This document shows, piece after piece, positions 1-6,867 of a stretch of 15,821 nucleotides of DNA (positions are counted from its first letter, which is position 1; every line of letters starts with the position of its first letter). The position numbers were made by a program, and so were the translations under genes. Origin of the DNA: Pseudomonadota bacterium (GTDB lineage: Bacteria; Pseudomonadota; Alphaproteobacteria; Rhizobiales; Rhizobiaceae). The DNA lies in the NCBI GenBank assembly GCA_023390055.1, contig JAEWDP010000053.1, forward strand, positions 1 through 15,821, in the 5' to 3' direction. The notes below the pieces were generated by a model, which was given only the letters and a program-made list of their open reading frames with translations, was not told the DNA's origin and did not search any database.

Positions 1-704
1 ATCAGGGCCTGGCCAACATGAAGGCCGGCAATATCGGGGAGGCGAGCCGCAAGTTTGATGCGATCGACCGTCAGCATCCCTTCTCTGAATGGGGCCGCAA
101 GGCATTGGTCATGAGTACATTCGCCAAGTACCGCCTCGGTCAAAGCGAGGAGGCGATCAAGACCGGAAATCGTTATCTGCGACAATACCCGAATTCAGAA
201 GATTCGGCTTACGTCCAGTATCTCGTCGGCCTCTCGCATTCCAAGCAGATCAGAGACGTGACGCAGGATCAGGGACCGGCCGCGCAGACGATCGAAGCAA
301 TGTCGAAGGTCGTCAACGACTATCCCGATTCGGAATATGTGGAGGATGCGCAGGCAAAGATCCGCTTTGCGCGTGACCAGCTTGCCGGCAAGGAAATGCA
401 GGTCGGCCGCTACTATCTGGAACGCAAGGAATACCTGGCTGCAATTCGGCGCTTCCGCTCGGTTGTCGAGCGCTATCCGAATACCAACCAGGTCGAGGAG
501 GCCCTGGCCCGTCTCGTGGAAGCCTATTACAGGATGGGGATCGTGGAAGAGGCTCAGACGGCGGCAGCTGTTCTTGGCCGAAACTATCCCGATAGCCAGT
601 GGTACGCAGATTCATACAAATTGCTGCAGACAGGTGGCGTGGAACCCCGCGAAAATCGTGGGTCCTGGATTTCGCGCGCCGGGGCAAAGCTCATCGGGGC
701 CTGA
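1..704 (+). CDS. bamD: Outer membrane protein assembly factor BamD, 5'-partial
   Basis: This is the C-terminal part of BamD (ComL), the lipoprotein of the BAM complex that helps insert beta-barrel proteins into the outer membrane. The frame is open from base 3 at the window edge (QGLANMKAGN...), so the ATG at 18 is internal and the signal peptide and lipobox cysteine lie outside the window. The visible protein is built of tetratricopeptide-type helix pairs, for example EAIKTGNRYLRQYPNSEDSA, AAIRRFRSVVERYPNTNQVE and GIVEEAQTAAAVLGRNYPDS. The last of these is followed by a short C-terminal tail ending KLIGA. The stop lies one base before the recN start, a tight operon arrangement typical of Rhizobiales. 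Identification is secure from the repeat pattern and from the neighbours. Confidence 0.92.
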   Translation, partial: QGLANMKAGNIGEASRKFDAIDRQHPFSEWGRKALVMSTFAKYRLGQSEEAIKTGNRYLRQYPNSEDSAYVQYLVGLSHSKQIRDVTQDQGPAAQTIEAMSKVVNDYPDSEYVEDAQAKIRFARDQLAGKEMQVGRYYLERKEYLAAIRRFRSVVERYPNTNQVEEALARLVEAYYRMGIVEEAQTAAAVLGRNYPDSQWYADSYKLLQTGGVEPRENRGSWISRAGAKLIGA

Positions 705-705
705 A

Positions 706-2379
706 GTGCTGATCCAGCTTTCGATCCGAGATATCGTCCTGATCGAGCGGCTGGATCTCGTTTTCGAGACCGGCCTGTCGGTGCTGACCGGCGAGACCGG
801 GGCCGGAAAATCCATTCTTCTTGACAGCCTCTCACTGGCGCTTGGCGGCCGTGGCGACGGTGACCTTGTTCGCCACGGTGAGGACAAGGGGCAGGTCACT
901 GCTGTTTTTGACGTCCCGTCAGAGCATCCTGCGCGTCTCCTGCTGCGGGAAAACGGTCTCGATGACGATGGCGACCTGATCTTCCGGCGCATCCAGAACG
1001 CCGATGGCCGCACACGTGCATCCGTCAACGACCAGCCGCTGTCAGTGCAGCTCATGCGGCAGGTTGGCCAGCTTCTGGTCGAGATCCACGGTCAGCACGA
1101 CGACCGTGCGCTGACAGAGACCAACACCCACCGGGCACTTCTTGATGCCTTTTGCAGATTGACGGACGAAGCCGAAACGGTTGCAGGTCTTTACAGGACC
1201 TGGAAGGAGACCGAGCGATCCTTCAAGGCGCACCGGTCCAAGGTCGAAGCCGCAGCCCGCGAGGCGGACTATATTCGTGCGTCCGTTGATGAACTCGAAG
1301 CCTTGAGGCCTCTGGATGGCGAGGAAGACGACCTCGCCGACAAGCGCGCGCAGATGCAGAAGTCCGAACGGATTGCAGGTGACATTTCCGAGGCTTCGGA
1401 ATTCCTGAACGGCAACGCTTCACCCGTACCGCTGATTGCTTCCATGGTGCGCCGCCTGGAACGCAAGAGCCACGAGGCTCCAGGCCTTCTGGAAGAGACG
1501 GTCGAGCTTTTGGATACGGCACTCGACAATCTCTCCAATGCCCAGATGGAGGTAGAGGCAGCGCTCAGGAGAACAGAATTCGACCCGCGGGAACTGGACC
1601 GGGTCGAAGAGCGCCTTTTTGCGCTGCGGGCAGCCGGTCGAAAATACTCGGTCCCGGTTGCAGAACTTCCAGCCCTTGCCGAAAGAATGGTTGTTGATCT
1701 TGCCGAACTCGATGCCGGTGAAGAAAAGCTCTCAGAGCTGGAAAAGCTGACAGAAGCGGCAAGGATGGAATTCGAGCGGTTTGCCGCCATCCTGTCGGAA
1801 AAACGTCATCATGGCGCAGAGATCCTGGCTGATGCGGTGATGAGGGAACTTCCGGCGCTCAAGCTGGAACGCGCTCGCTTCATCGTGGAAATGGCAAGTG
1901 ACACTGGTTCTCCAAGTGCCGATGGTATCGATACCGTCGAGTTTCATGTGCAGACCAATCCGGGAACCAGGGCTGGCCCGATCATGAAAGTGGCATCCGG
2001 CGGTGAACTGTCCCGGTTCCTTCTGGCATTGAAGGTCGCTCTCGCCGACCGTGGATCGGCGCCAACGCTTGTCTTTGACGAAATCGATACCGGCGTTGGC
2101 GGTGCCGTCGCCGATGCCATCGGCCAACGCCTCAAACGGCTGTCGGAAACCGTCCAGGTCCTGTCGGTGACACACGCACCACAGGTTGCCGCCAGAGCCT
2201 CCACGCACCTCTTGATCTCCAAGGGTCCGACTGTCGATGGCTCTGACAAGATCGCCACCCGCGTTGCAACCATGGAACCGGAGCACCGCACGGAAGAAAT
2301 CGCCCGCATGCTGGCTGGCGCTTCCGTCACGGAGGAAGCGCGTGCCGCGGCTGCCCGGTTGCTGGCCGGCGGCGCTTGA
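706..2379 (+). CDS. recN: DNA repair protein RecN
   Basis: RecN is an SMC-like ATPase acting in recombinational repair of double-strand breaks in the cytoplasm. The protein (557 aa) has an N-terminal Walker A, GETGAGKS at residues 29-36. A long central helical coiled-coil region follows, rich in Glu, Arg and Ala. The C-terminal half-site has the ABC signature SGGELSRFLLALK and Walker B LVFDEIDTGVGG. Length is normal for the family. I chose the GTG at 706 because the product then begins MLIQLSIRDIVLIERLDL, the usual RecN start. The frame stays open further upstream, but that part only overlaps bamD in another frame. Only base 705 separates it from the bamD stop, and the G-rich end of bamD (GGGGC near 695-700) would serve as ribosome-binding site, so translation is probably coupled. 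Confidence 0.95.
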   Translation: MLIQLSIRDIVLIERLDLVFETGLSVLTGETGAGKSILLDSLSLALGGRGDGDLVRHGEDKGQVTAVFDVPSEHPARLLLRENGLDDDGDLIFRRIQNADGRTRASVNDQPLSVQLMRQVGQLLVEIHGQHDDRALTETNTHRALLDAFCRLTDEAETVAGLYRTWKETERSFKAHRSKVEAAAREADYIRASVDELEALRPLDGEEDDLADKRAQMQKSERIAGDISEASEFLNGNASPVPLIASMVRRLERKSHEAPGLLEETVELLDTALDNLSNAQMEVEAALRRTEFDPRELDRVEERLFALRAAGRKYSVPVAELPALAERMVVDLAELDAGEEKLSELEKLTEAARMEFERFAAILSEKRHHGAEILADAVMRELPALKLERARFIVEMASDTGSPSADGIDTVEFHVQTNPGTRAGPIMKVASGGELSRFLLALKVALADRGSAPTLVFDEIDTGVGGAVADAIGQRLKRLSETVQVLSVTHAPQVAARASTHLLISKGPTVDGSDKIATRVATMEPEHRTEEIARMLAGASVTEEARAAAARLLAGGA

Positions 2380-2449
2380 TGCGCTATGTGCACTTTTCTT
2401 GAGCCCGATTTTGTCTAAAAGGCAACCGATGACAGTGGAGTGAGATCAC

Positions 2450-4612
2450 ATGGCTGCCGACGAGACACCCGTAGACACCCTGAGCGAAGAACAGGCTGCG
2501 GCCGAACTTGCCTTTCTGGCTGCTGAAATCGCGCGCCATGATGAGCTTTATCATGGTCATGATGCGCCCGAGATATCGGATGCGGATTATGACGCCCTGA
2601 AGCGGCGCAATGATGCAATCGAGAAGCGTTTTCCCGATCTGCGACGGGCTGACAGCCCTTCGTTGCGGGTTGGTGCGCAGCCGTTGGCAACATTTGCGCC
2701 GATTACCCATTCGCGCCCGATGCTGTCGCTCGACAATGCCTTTTCAGATGACGACGTGCGCGGCTTTATCAGTTCCGTCTACCGTTTCCTCGGGCAGCTT
2801 CCAGATGGCTCCATCGCGATTACGGCCGAACCCAAGATCGACGGGCTTTCGATGTCGATCCGTTATGAAAACGGCAAGCTCGTCAATGCCGCAACGCGGG
2901 GTGATGGTACGACAGGCGAGAATGTGACGGCCAATATCCTGACGATCAAGGAAATCCCGAACGTTCTTCCGTCCACATCGCCTTCGGTCGTGGAGGTGCG
3001 CGGTGAAGTCTACATGTGCAAGAGCGACTTTCTGGCTCTCAACGAGAAGATGGCGGCAGAGGGAAAGCAGACCTATGTCAACCCGCGCAACACGGCGGCC
3101 GGATCATTGCGTCAACTCGATGCGAAAGTAACGGGGAGCCGTAATCTGAGATTTTTTGCCTATGCCTGGGGCGAAATGTCTAAGATGCCGGCCGACACGC
3201 AGATCGGCATGGTCGAGACGTTCAGAGAATGGGGGTTTCCGGTCAACCCTCTGATGAAGCGGATGACCTCGGTTGAGGATATCATCGCCCACTACACGGA
3301 GATTGGACTGAAACGCCCCGATCTCGACTACGAAATCGATGGTGTCGTCTACAAGGTAGACCGGCTCGACCTGCAGGCCCGCCTCGGGTTTCGCTCGAGA
3401 AGCCCACGCTGGGCAATCGCACACAAGTTTCCAGCCGAGCAGGCGTTCACACGCGTTGAACGCATTGACATCCAGGTTGGGCGCACAGGTGCGCTGACGC
3501 CGGTCGCAAGGCTGACACCCGTGACGGTTGGCGGTGTGGTTGTCACCAATGCAACCCTGCACAACGAGGATTATATCAAGGGTATCGGCAATTCCGGTGA
3601 ACCCATTCGTGATGAGGCGCATGATATCCGCATCGGTGACACGGTCATCGTGCAGCGTGCCGGAGACGTCATTCCACAGGTCCTTGATGTCGTGATGGAG
3701 AAGAGGCCGGCTGATGCCGTCCCATACACCTTTCCGAAAAGATGCCCGGTCTGCCACAGTCATGCCGTGCGCGAAAAGAATGCGAAGACCGGAAAGCTCG
3801 ATTCCGTCACACGCTGCACGGGTGGTATTGTCTGCCGTGCACAGGCCGTGGAGCATCTGAAGCATTTTGTATCGCGCAACGCCTTTGACATCGAGGGTCT
3901 GGGCGCCAAGCAGATCGACTTCTTCTTCGAAGCGGAAGATCCGGCACTCGTGGTCAGGACGGCACCGGACATCTTCACGCTGAAACAGCGGCAGGAGGCG
4001 TCACCGCTTACAAAGCTCGAGAATGTCGACGGGTTCGGCAAGGTCAGCGTCAGGAAGCTTTTCGATGCGATTGATGAACGGCGCGAAATTGCGCTGCATC
4101 GTTTCATCTATGCGCTGGGCATCCGTCATGTCGGGGAAACCACTGCCAAGCTGCTTGCCCGATCCTATGGCACCTATGCGATCTTTTCAGACGCGATGCA
4201 GGAAGCGGCAGCCCTTTCCGGCGATGCGTGGGATCATCTGAACAGCATCGAGGGTATCGGGGAGGTGGTCGCGCGCGCAATCGTTGAGTTCTTCAAGGAA
4301 CCGCGCAATGTCGACGTCATCGTGCGGCTTCTGGAAGAGATTAGCCCGCTGTCTGCTGAACAGGTATCGACGAGCGACAGTCCCGTGGCAGGCAAGACTG
4401 TCGTTTTTACGGGTTCGCTTGAAAAGTTTACCCGTGACGAGGCAAAGGCCAGGGCAGAAAGCCTTGGTGCAAAGGTTGCCGGTTCCGTATCTGGCAAGAC
4501 CGATATCGTCGTTGCCGGCCCCGGCGCCGGCTCCAAGCTTTCAAAAGCGGCGGAGCTTGGCGTGCAGGTGATGAACGAAGACGAATGGCTGGCGTTCATA
4601 GACAAGGCATGA
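2450..4612 (+). CDS. ligA: NAD-dependent DNA ligase LigA
   Basis: This is the essential NAD+-dependent DNA ligase that seals nicks in replication and repair. The 720-aa protein shows all expected parts. The N-terminal Ia domain includes DELYH...DADYDAL. The adenylation domain carries the nucleotidyl-acceptor lysine K129 in EPKIDG and the later RxDG-like DYEIDGVVYK. An OB fold contains VGRTGALTPVA. A Cys4 zinc finger has C432, C435, C456 and C462. A helix-hairpin-helix region includes LENVDGFGKVS and LNSIEGIGEVVA. A C-terminal BRCT domain runs from about residue 644 (GKTVVFTGSLEKFTRDEAKA) to the end. The ATG at 2450 is preceded by a GGAG-type site (GTGGAGTGAG). The 70-bp gap from recN shows no strong structure. 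This gene order is the standard rhizobial one. Confidence 0.97.
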   Translation: MAADETPVDTLSEEQAAAELAFLAAEIARHDELYHGHDAPEISDADYDALKRRNDAIEKRFPDLRRADSPSLRVGAQPLATFAPITHSRPMLSLDNAFSDDDVRGFISSVYRFLGQLPDGSIAITAEPKIDGLSMSIRYENGKLVNAATRGDGTTGENVTANILTIKEIPNVLPSTSPSVVEVRGEVYMCKSDFLALNEKMAAEGKQTYVNPRNTAAGSLRQLDAKVTGSRNLRFFAYAWGEMSKMPADTQIGMVETFREWGFPVNPLMKRMTSVEDIIAHYTEIGLKRPDLDYEIDGVVYKVDRLDLQARLGFRSRSPRWAIAHKFPAEQAFTRVERIDIQVGRTGALTPVARLTPVTVGGVVVTNATLHNEDYIKGIGNSGEPIRDEAHDIRIGDTVIVQRAGDVIPQVLDVVMEKRPADAVPYTFPKRCPVCHSHAVREKNAKTGKLDSVTRCTGGIVCRAQAVEHLKHFVSRNAFDIEGLGAKQIDFFFEAEDPALVVRTAPDIFTLKQRQEASPLTKLENVDGFGKVSVRKLFDAIDERREIALHRFIYALGIRHVGETTAKLLARSYGTYAIFSDAMQEAAALSGDAWDHLNSIEGIGEVVARAIVEFFKEPRNVDVIVRLLEEISPLSAEQVSTSDSPVAGKTVVFTGSLEKFTRDEAKARAESLGAKVAGSVSGKTDIVVAGPGAGSKLSKAAELGVQVMNEDEWLAFIDKA

Positions 4613-4751
4613 GCCGCTGCAACTGAAATCCAAAAGTCTGGCGCGGGGATCCGGGCACGGTTGTCTGGGAAGAGTGGCCGTCAGCAGACCGGCGGATTTT
4701 GCCGAATCAGTCGTGTGGCGATAGAAGGGGCGGAGCCACCGGGGACTGACA

Positions 4752-5393
4752 TTGAAAACGATTGCCATAGACTTTGAGACCGCGAACGAGAGCAGGGGGA
4801 GCGCCTGTTCGGTTGGACTGGCCTGGATCGAGGATGAAAAGGTGGTGCGTGTCGAGGAACGATTGATCCGGCCGTATGACATGCGGTTTTCCTCTTTCAA
4901 TATCGCAATCCATGGGATCGGTCCGAAAGATGTCGAGCATGCCCGGGAATTTCCGGATGTGATGGCCGAGTTTGCCGAGGATTTTCGTGGTGCGACAATG
5001 ATCGCCCACAATGCGGCTTTCGATTTCAGTGTCTGGCGAGCCTGTCTTGATCTTTACGGTCGCAGCTATCCGGAACTGTCCTATCTGTGCAGCGTGAAGA
5101 TGTCCCAGAAGGTCTGGCCGCATCTTCCCTCCCACCGCCTGAATGTGCTCGCCGATCATCTCGGGCTGTCGTTTGCCCATCACAATGCTGCCCAGGATGC
5201 GCAAATGTGTGCAGAAGCGACCATTGCGATGGGACGCACACTGGGTGTTTCCAGGATCGGTGATATTCCGTCGATGATCGGTATGAAAGCGGGCAGGGTC
5301 TTTGATGGTGGCTACACGGCCTGTACCTGCCGTGCGAACTCAAAATCCACTCGAAAACCCCGTTCCATCGACGCATATGCCATCGCACCTTGA
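4752..5393 (+). CDS. DnaQ-like 3'-5' exonuclease (DEDDh family)
   Basis: This 213-aa protein has the exonuclease fold of the DnaQ/RNase T superfamily, which removes nucleotides from 3' ends. The catalytic residues are visible: D7 and E9 in the first motif (IAIDFETAN), D91 in motif II (AHNAAFDFSVW), and H144 with D149 in motif III (HHNAAQDAQ). The H-x4-D spacing makes it a DEDDh enzyme. The start is a TTG, chosen because motif I must lie a few residues from the N-terminus and a G-rich stretch (CCGGGG, about 4739-4744) sits upstream. The tail after residue 185 contains CTC and is rich in Lys, Arg and Ser; I see no second domain. It follows ligA after 139 bp and could be a housekeeping or accessory exonuclease. 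It is too short to be a DNA polymerase III epsilon subunit with a clear polymerase-binding tail. Confidence 0.85.
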   Translation: MKTIAIDFETANESRGSACSVGLAWIEDEKVVRVEERLIRPYDMRFSSFNIAIHGIGPKDVEHAREFPDVMAEFAEDFRGATMIAHNAAFDFSVWRACLDLYGRSYPELSYLCSVKMSQKVWPHLPSHRLNVLADHLGLSFAHHNAAQDAQMCAEATIAMGRTLGVSRIGDIPSMIGMKAGRVFDGGYTACTCRANSKSTRKPRSIDAYAIAP

Positions 5394-5552
5394 AGCTTCG
5401 CATTGATCTTCTGATCCGGTCTGAAAAAGTAGAGTGAGGAATGGCGCCTCCACGGCTTTCAATGATCGGATTGATCATCTGCGAGAGCGGAGAGGGTGTG
5501 TCTCAGGCTCTTGGATTGAAGGAAATCCGACACGTTGCTTTTTCTTCGTTGA
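5394..5552. other. Non-coding stretch, no intact gene seen
   Basis: Between the exonuclease stop and the remnant described next I see no convincing gene. Open frames here (for example from 5434 and 5441 on +, and several on -) have arbitrary composition, no recognisable motif and change character across the region. Together with 5553-5870 this makes about 480 bp that look like eroded sequence between the core genes and the catabolic locus. Confidence 0.5.
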
Positions 5553-5681
5553 CACCGGCCGCGTTGCAGCCAAACGGAGAGGGGAGGACGACGACAAACC
5601 GGACTCGAAGCTCTGCGGAATGGAAGGTTCGGCGAGGCTGTCGAAGCTGCCAAGGGTGTTGCCCATGGTGACTTCAGGTGA
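5553..5681 (+). pseudogene. 3' remnant of a small gene upstream of the RES-like frame (antitoxin-like position)
   Basis: This frame has no start codon that would give a sensible gene. Its end reads GLEALRNG followed by RFGEAVEAAKGVAHGDFR and TGA, a convincing amphipathic-helix, coding-like composition. The TGA at 5679-5681 overlaps the ATG at 5681-5683 of the next frame as TGATG, a translational-coupling junction common in two-gene operons. In RES-type toxin-antitoxin pairs the antitoxin gene lies directly upstream of the toxin, so this would be the expected place for it. I do not recognise the family, and the upstream part is missing or frameshifted. Calling it an antitoxin rests only on position and is inference. 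Confidence 0.35.
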
Positions 5682-5881
5682 TGCCAGTAATCAAGCCGCC
5701 TCCCGATTTCAAGAACGCAAAACTCGATATCGAAACTGTTCCTACTGGAAGGCGGTTTGGACGCATTTATCTTGATGCTTATCCGGACCCTGTAACGGGC
5801 CAATTGCTCCCGGCCGTCCACGATAGAGATCGCCTTGTCAGTGCCGGCCATCAAAATTGGCACGCGATATTCAAGGCGTGA
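5681..5881 (+). pseudogene. Truncated RES-domain-like toxin fragment
   Basis: This 66-residue frame begins MPVIKPPPDFKNAKLDIETV and continues TGRRFGRIYLDAYPDPVTGQ. From memory, PPPDF near the start followed by RFGRIY...YPDP is how one group of proteobacterial RES-domain proteins (NAD-degrading toxins of Xre-RES systems) begins. Those proteins normally continue with a segment like PSRFSDPR and about 150 more residues. Here the similarity fades after YPDP and the frame stops within the 3' end of the convergent ldh gene, overlapping it by 11 bases. It therefore looks like the first third of a decayed toxin gene. A start at ATG 5681 is favoured by the TGATG overlap. The alternative is a chance frame; the motif match is suggestive, not proof. 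Confidence 0.45.
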
Positions 5882-6866
5882 GGCCGGCAAAGGAACAGAT
5901 CGTATCATGGATGACACGTTGCATCCGTAAAAGCCCGGATGCAACGTTTCTTCCTTGACCAGGAATGTAGACGCCGTGGCATTTGAGCGTCTGTATCTGG
6001 TCATGTGCCCGCTTGATATGATCCGCATCCATCGGTCCCGCCATCATGGCAAGGATTGTCAGTCCAACGCTCGGGCTTTCATTGCCCGCCTGAAAGCCTG
6101 GCGCATCGACGGACCAGGCGCCGCCGGAAAGCCCGGCAGACAGCATTTCCACCATGAGCGCTAGATTTGCACCCTTTCGTCCGCCAGCCGGCAATAAGGC
6201 TCCTGCAAGTGCCTCGCTCGCATCCTGCGTCTCGCAGCCCCTTGCATCAACTGCCCAGCCAAGCGGAATCTGTCTGCCTTCTGCAGCGGCCGCCGCGATG
6301 TTGACATAGGCCGTGGCGCTGGATGACTGGTCGATAACCAGAGGAGGTGTGTCTACTCCAAGCGGAAAACCGAAGGCAATCGGGTTGGTACCATAGACAG
6401 CGGGATTGCCCGGCATCGTCGTGACCATCGCATTAGCGTTCGTCGCTGCAAGCGCGACAAGTCCTTCATCTGCCAGCCGTCGCACGTAATAGCCGAGTTC
6501 ACCGGTGGTGTAGCTGTTCTTTTGGGAGAAAATGGCGACGCCATAACTGCGTGCCTTCGCGACAAGCTCCTGGAAGGCAAGTTCAAATCCGAGCTGTGCG
6601 ATGCCATAATCGGCATCGGATGCGATATATGCCGGGAAGGGGCAGGTCAGTACGGGAACCGGATTGCGGTTGATGCGCCCGTCGCGGAAGCTTTCCAGAT
6701 AGGCCACCATGTGGGGGAAACCGACTACTTCAGCGCCAAAGCGGGCAGCGGACAGCGTCGCATCGACAAGGGCTCGCGCACTTGCCGGATTGGCACCCGC
6801 GCCACGGGCAGCTCTCAGACACAGTGCTTCTGCTTCTTGAAGTTCAAGTTCCACCACATCGGTCAT
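5871..6866 (-). CDS. Ldh_2 family NAD(P)-dependent oxidoreductase (malate/lactate/imino-acid reductase type)
   Basis: This 331-aa protein belongs to the Ldh_2 family: L-malate, L-lactate, ureidoglycolate and delta1-pyrroline-2-carboxylate/piperideine-2-carboxylate reductases. Family landmarks are the DGRIN segment (62-66), GELGYYVRRLADEGLVALA (122-140), the GTNPIAFGFP motif (159-168), the IPLGWAVDARG strand (200-210) and GGRKGANLALMVEML (228-242). In this locus a pyrroline-2-carboxylate-type role is plausible but unproven. Two odd points: the usual SHG histidine is Val48, and the usual HFG histidine is Thr120. After VYIPGQGR (299-306) the tail does not look like the normal family end. I chose ATG 6866 because it lies one base after the stop of the upstream oxidoreductase, has a GAGGT ribosome site and gives the normal length. 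It is the last gene of the minus-strand operon. Confidence 0.82.
   Translation of the reverse strand: MTDVVELELQEAEALCLRAARGAGANPASARALVDATLSAARFGAEVVGFPHMVAYLESFRDGRINRNPVPVLTCPFPAYIASDADYGIAQLGFELAFQELVAKARSYGVAIFSQKNSYTTGELGYYVRRLADEGLVALAATNANAMVTTMPGNPAVYGTNPIAFGFPLGVDTPPLVIDQSSSATAYVNIAAAAAEGRQIPLGWAVDARGCETQDASEALAGALLPAGGRKGANLALMVEMLSAGLSGGAWSVDAPGFQAGNESPSVGLTILAMMAGPMDADHIKRAHDQIQTLKCHGVYIPGQGRNVASGLLRMQRVIHDTICSFAGLTP
5916..5947 (+). terminator. Perfect 12-bp inverted repeat, possible terminator, inside the 3' end of the ldh gene
   Basis: ACGTTGCATCCG (5916-5927) and CGGATGCAACGT (5936-5947) are perfect inverted repeats with an 8-base loop. On the + strand the stem is followed by TTTCTTCCTT, so it could act as a weak intrinsic terminator for + transcription coming from the left. 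On the minus strand no T-run follows. It lies within the last 31 codons of the Ldh_2 frame, just after the point where the family resemblance ends. Confidence 0.45.
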
Positions 6867-6867
6867 A

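Noticed and set aside
337..705. An N-terminal extension of recN inside bamD in another frame
   Set aside because: RecN proteins begin at MLIQLSIRD; the upstream part is only the +1 frame of bamD. GTG 706 is the better start.
4660..4705. A possible terminator after ligA (GGCCG...CCGGC followed by GGATTTT)
   Set aside because: Only about four or five base pairs with mismatches and a short T-run; too weak to annotate.
5434..5775. A 113-codon + strand frame and overlapping 76- and 189-codon frames in the gap after the exonuclease
   Set aside because: No motif, incoherent composition, and they conflict with the better-supported TGATG-linked frames on the same strand.
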